64,000 nucleotides of DNA from assembly GCF_002119685.1 (NCBI RefSeq), contig NZ_CP021108.1:1364001-1428000 (forward strand), in the 5' to 3' direction. The notes below the pieces were generated by a model that made no database searches, was not told the origin of the DNA, and worked only from the letters and a program-made list of their open reading frames with translations. Source of the DNA: Bordetella genomosp. 8. Its GTDB lineage: Bacteria; Pseudomonadota; Gammaproteobacteria; Burkholderiales; Burkholderiaceae_B. Positions 61,478 to 64,000 of the stretch are shown piece by piece. The position numbers and the translations under genes were made by a program. Within the stretch, counting starts at the first letter, position 1; each line of letters starts with the position of its first letter.

Positions 61478-64000
<2,523 letters not shown>

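Overview
The window is chromosomal DNA of very high G+C content from a betaproteobacterium, most likely Burkholderiales, family Alcaligenaceae (Bordetella/Achromobacter type). This is inferred from three separate periplasmic receptors of the Bug (tripartite tricarboxylate) family, an hrcA-hemH-grpE-thioredoxin-dnaK-dnaJ heat-shock locus, an SRP RNA gene directly before dnaX, and the amgK-murU pair divergent from lptD. No rRNA, CRISPR array, insertion sequence or prophage was seen. Nearly all of the window is conserved housekeeping DNA with short catabolic insertions. The genus is an inference; the sequence alone does not name the species.

Layout. 1-7370: partial nadK (minus), then the heat-shock locus, with two clear sigma-32 promoters (before grpE and before dnaK), a strong hairpin between dnaK and dnaJ, and a rho-independent terminator after dnaJ. 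7401-11664: a candidate catabolic island consisting of a Bug receptor, a polysaccharide-deacetylase/allantoinase-like hydrolase, a divergent IclR regulator and an amidase-signature enzyme, with two near-identical palindromes in the divergent promoter region. 11723-13033: cytochrome b561 and a membrane-anchored coiled-coil protein. 13245-20104: muramic-acid recycling genes (murU, amgK) facing the outer-membrane biogenesis operon lptD-surA-rsmA. 20192-26411: glycerate kinase and pyruvate kinase, a SpmAB-like membrane protein, peptide deformylase, glyoxalase I and a second Bug receptor. 26434-31711: a tightly overlapped minus-strand operon glyQ-glyS-gmhB-plsC-metalloprotease. 31879-34236: enoyl-CoA hydratase and class I fumarase.

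34248-37564: minus-strand operon hda-HAD phosphatase-pcnB-folK with a five-copy 15-bp tandem repeat just upstream. 37772-44458: purM, miaA, mutL, a DedA protein, a Tat-exported cell-wall amidase and tsaE. 44541-47641: class II fumarase, a third Bug receptor and a YbaK-type tRNA deacylase. 47654-50601: a DJ-1/AraC regulator divergent from an HD-domain hydrolase, then a PbpG-type endopeptidase with a long Thr/Lys-rich linker. 50948-52118: tRNA-Arg(CCT), a possible gene fragment and an unrecognised 292-residue protein; this is the most accessory-looking stretch. 52306-56073: ffs-dnaX-ybaB-recR. 56126-60056: a CoA-transferase followed by a complete ABC importer. 60067-60136: a multi-hairpin intergenic element. 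60283-64000: carA and the start of carB.

Functionally, the window covers protein folding, envelope assembly, translation and RNA maturation, DNA replication and repair, and nucleotide synthesis. Between these sit solute-capture modules (Bug receptors, an ABC importer) paired with hydrolases or CoA-transferases of unknown substrate. The best leads for undescribed biology are the IclR-controlled hydrolase/amidase island, the CoA-transferase/ABC importer set, and the orphan protein beside tRNA-Arg.
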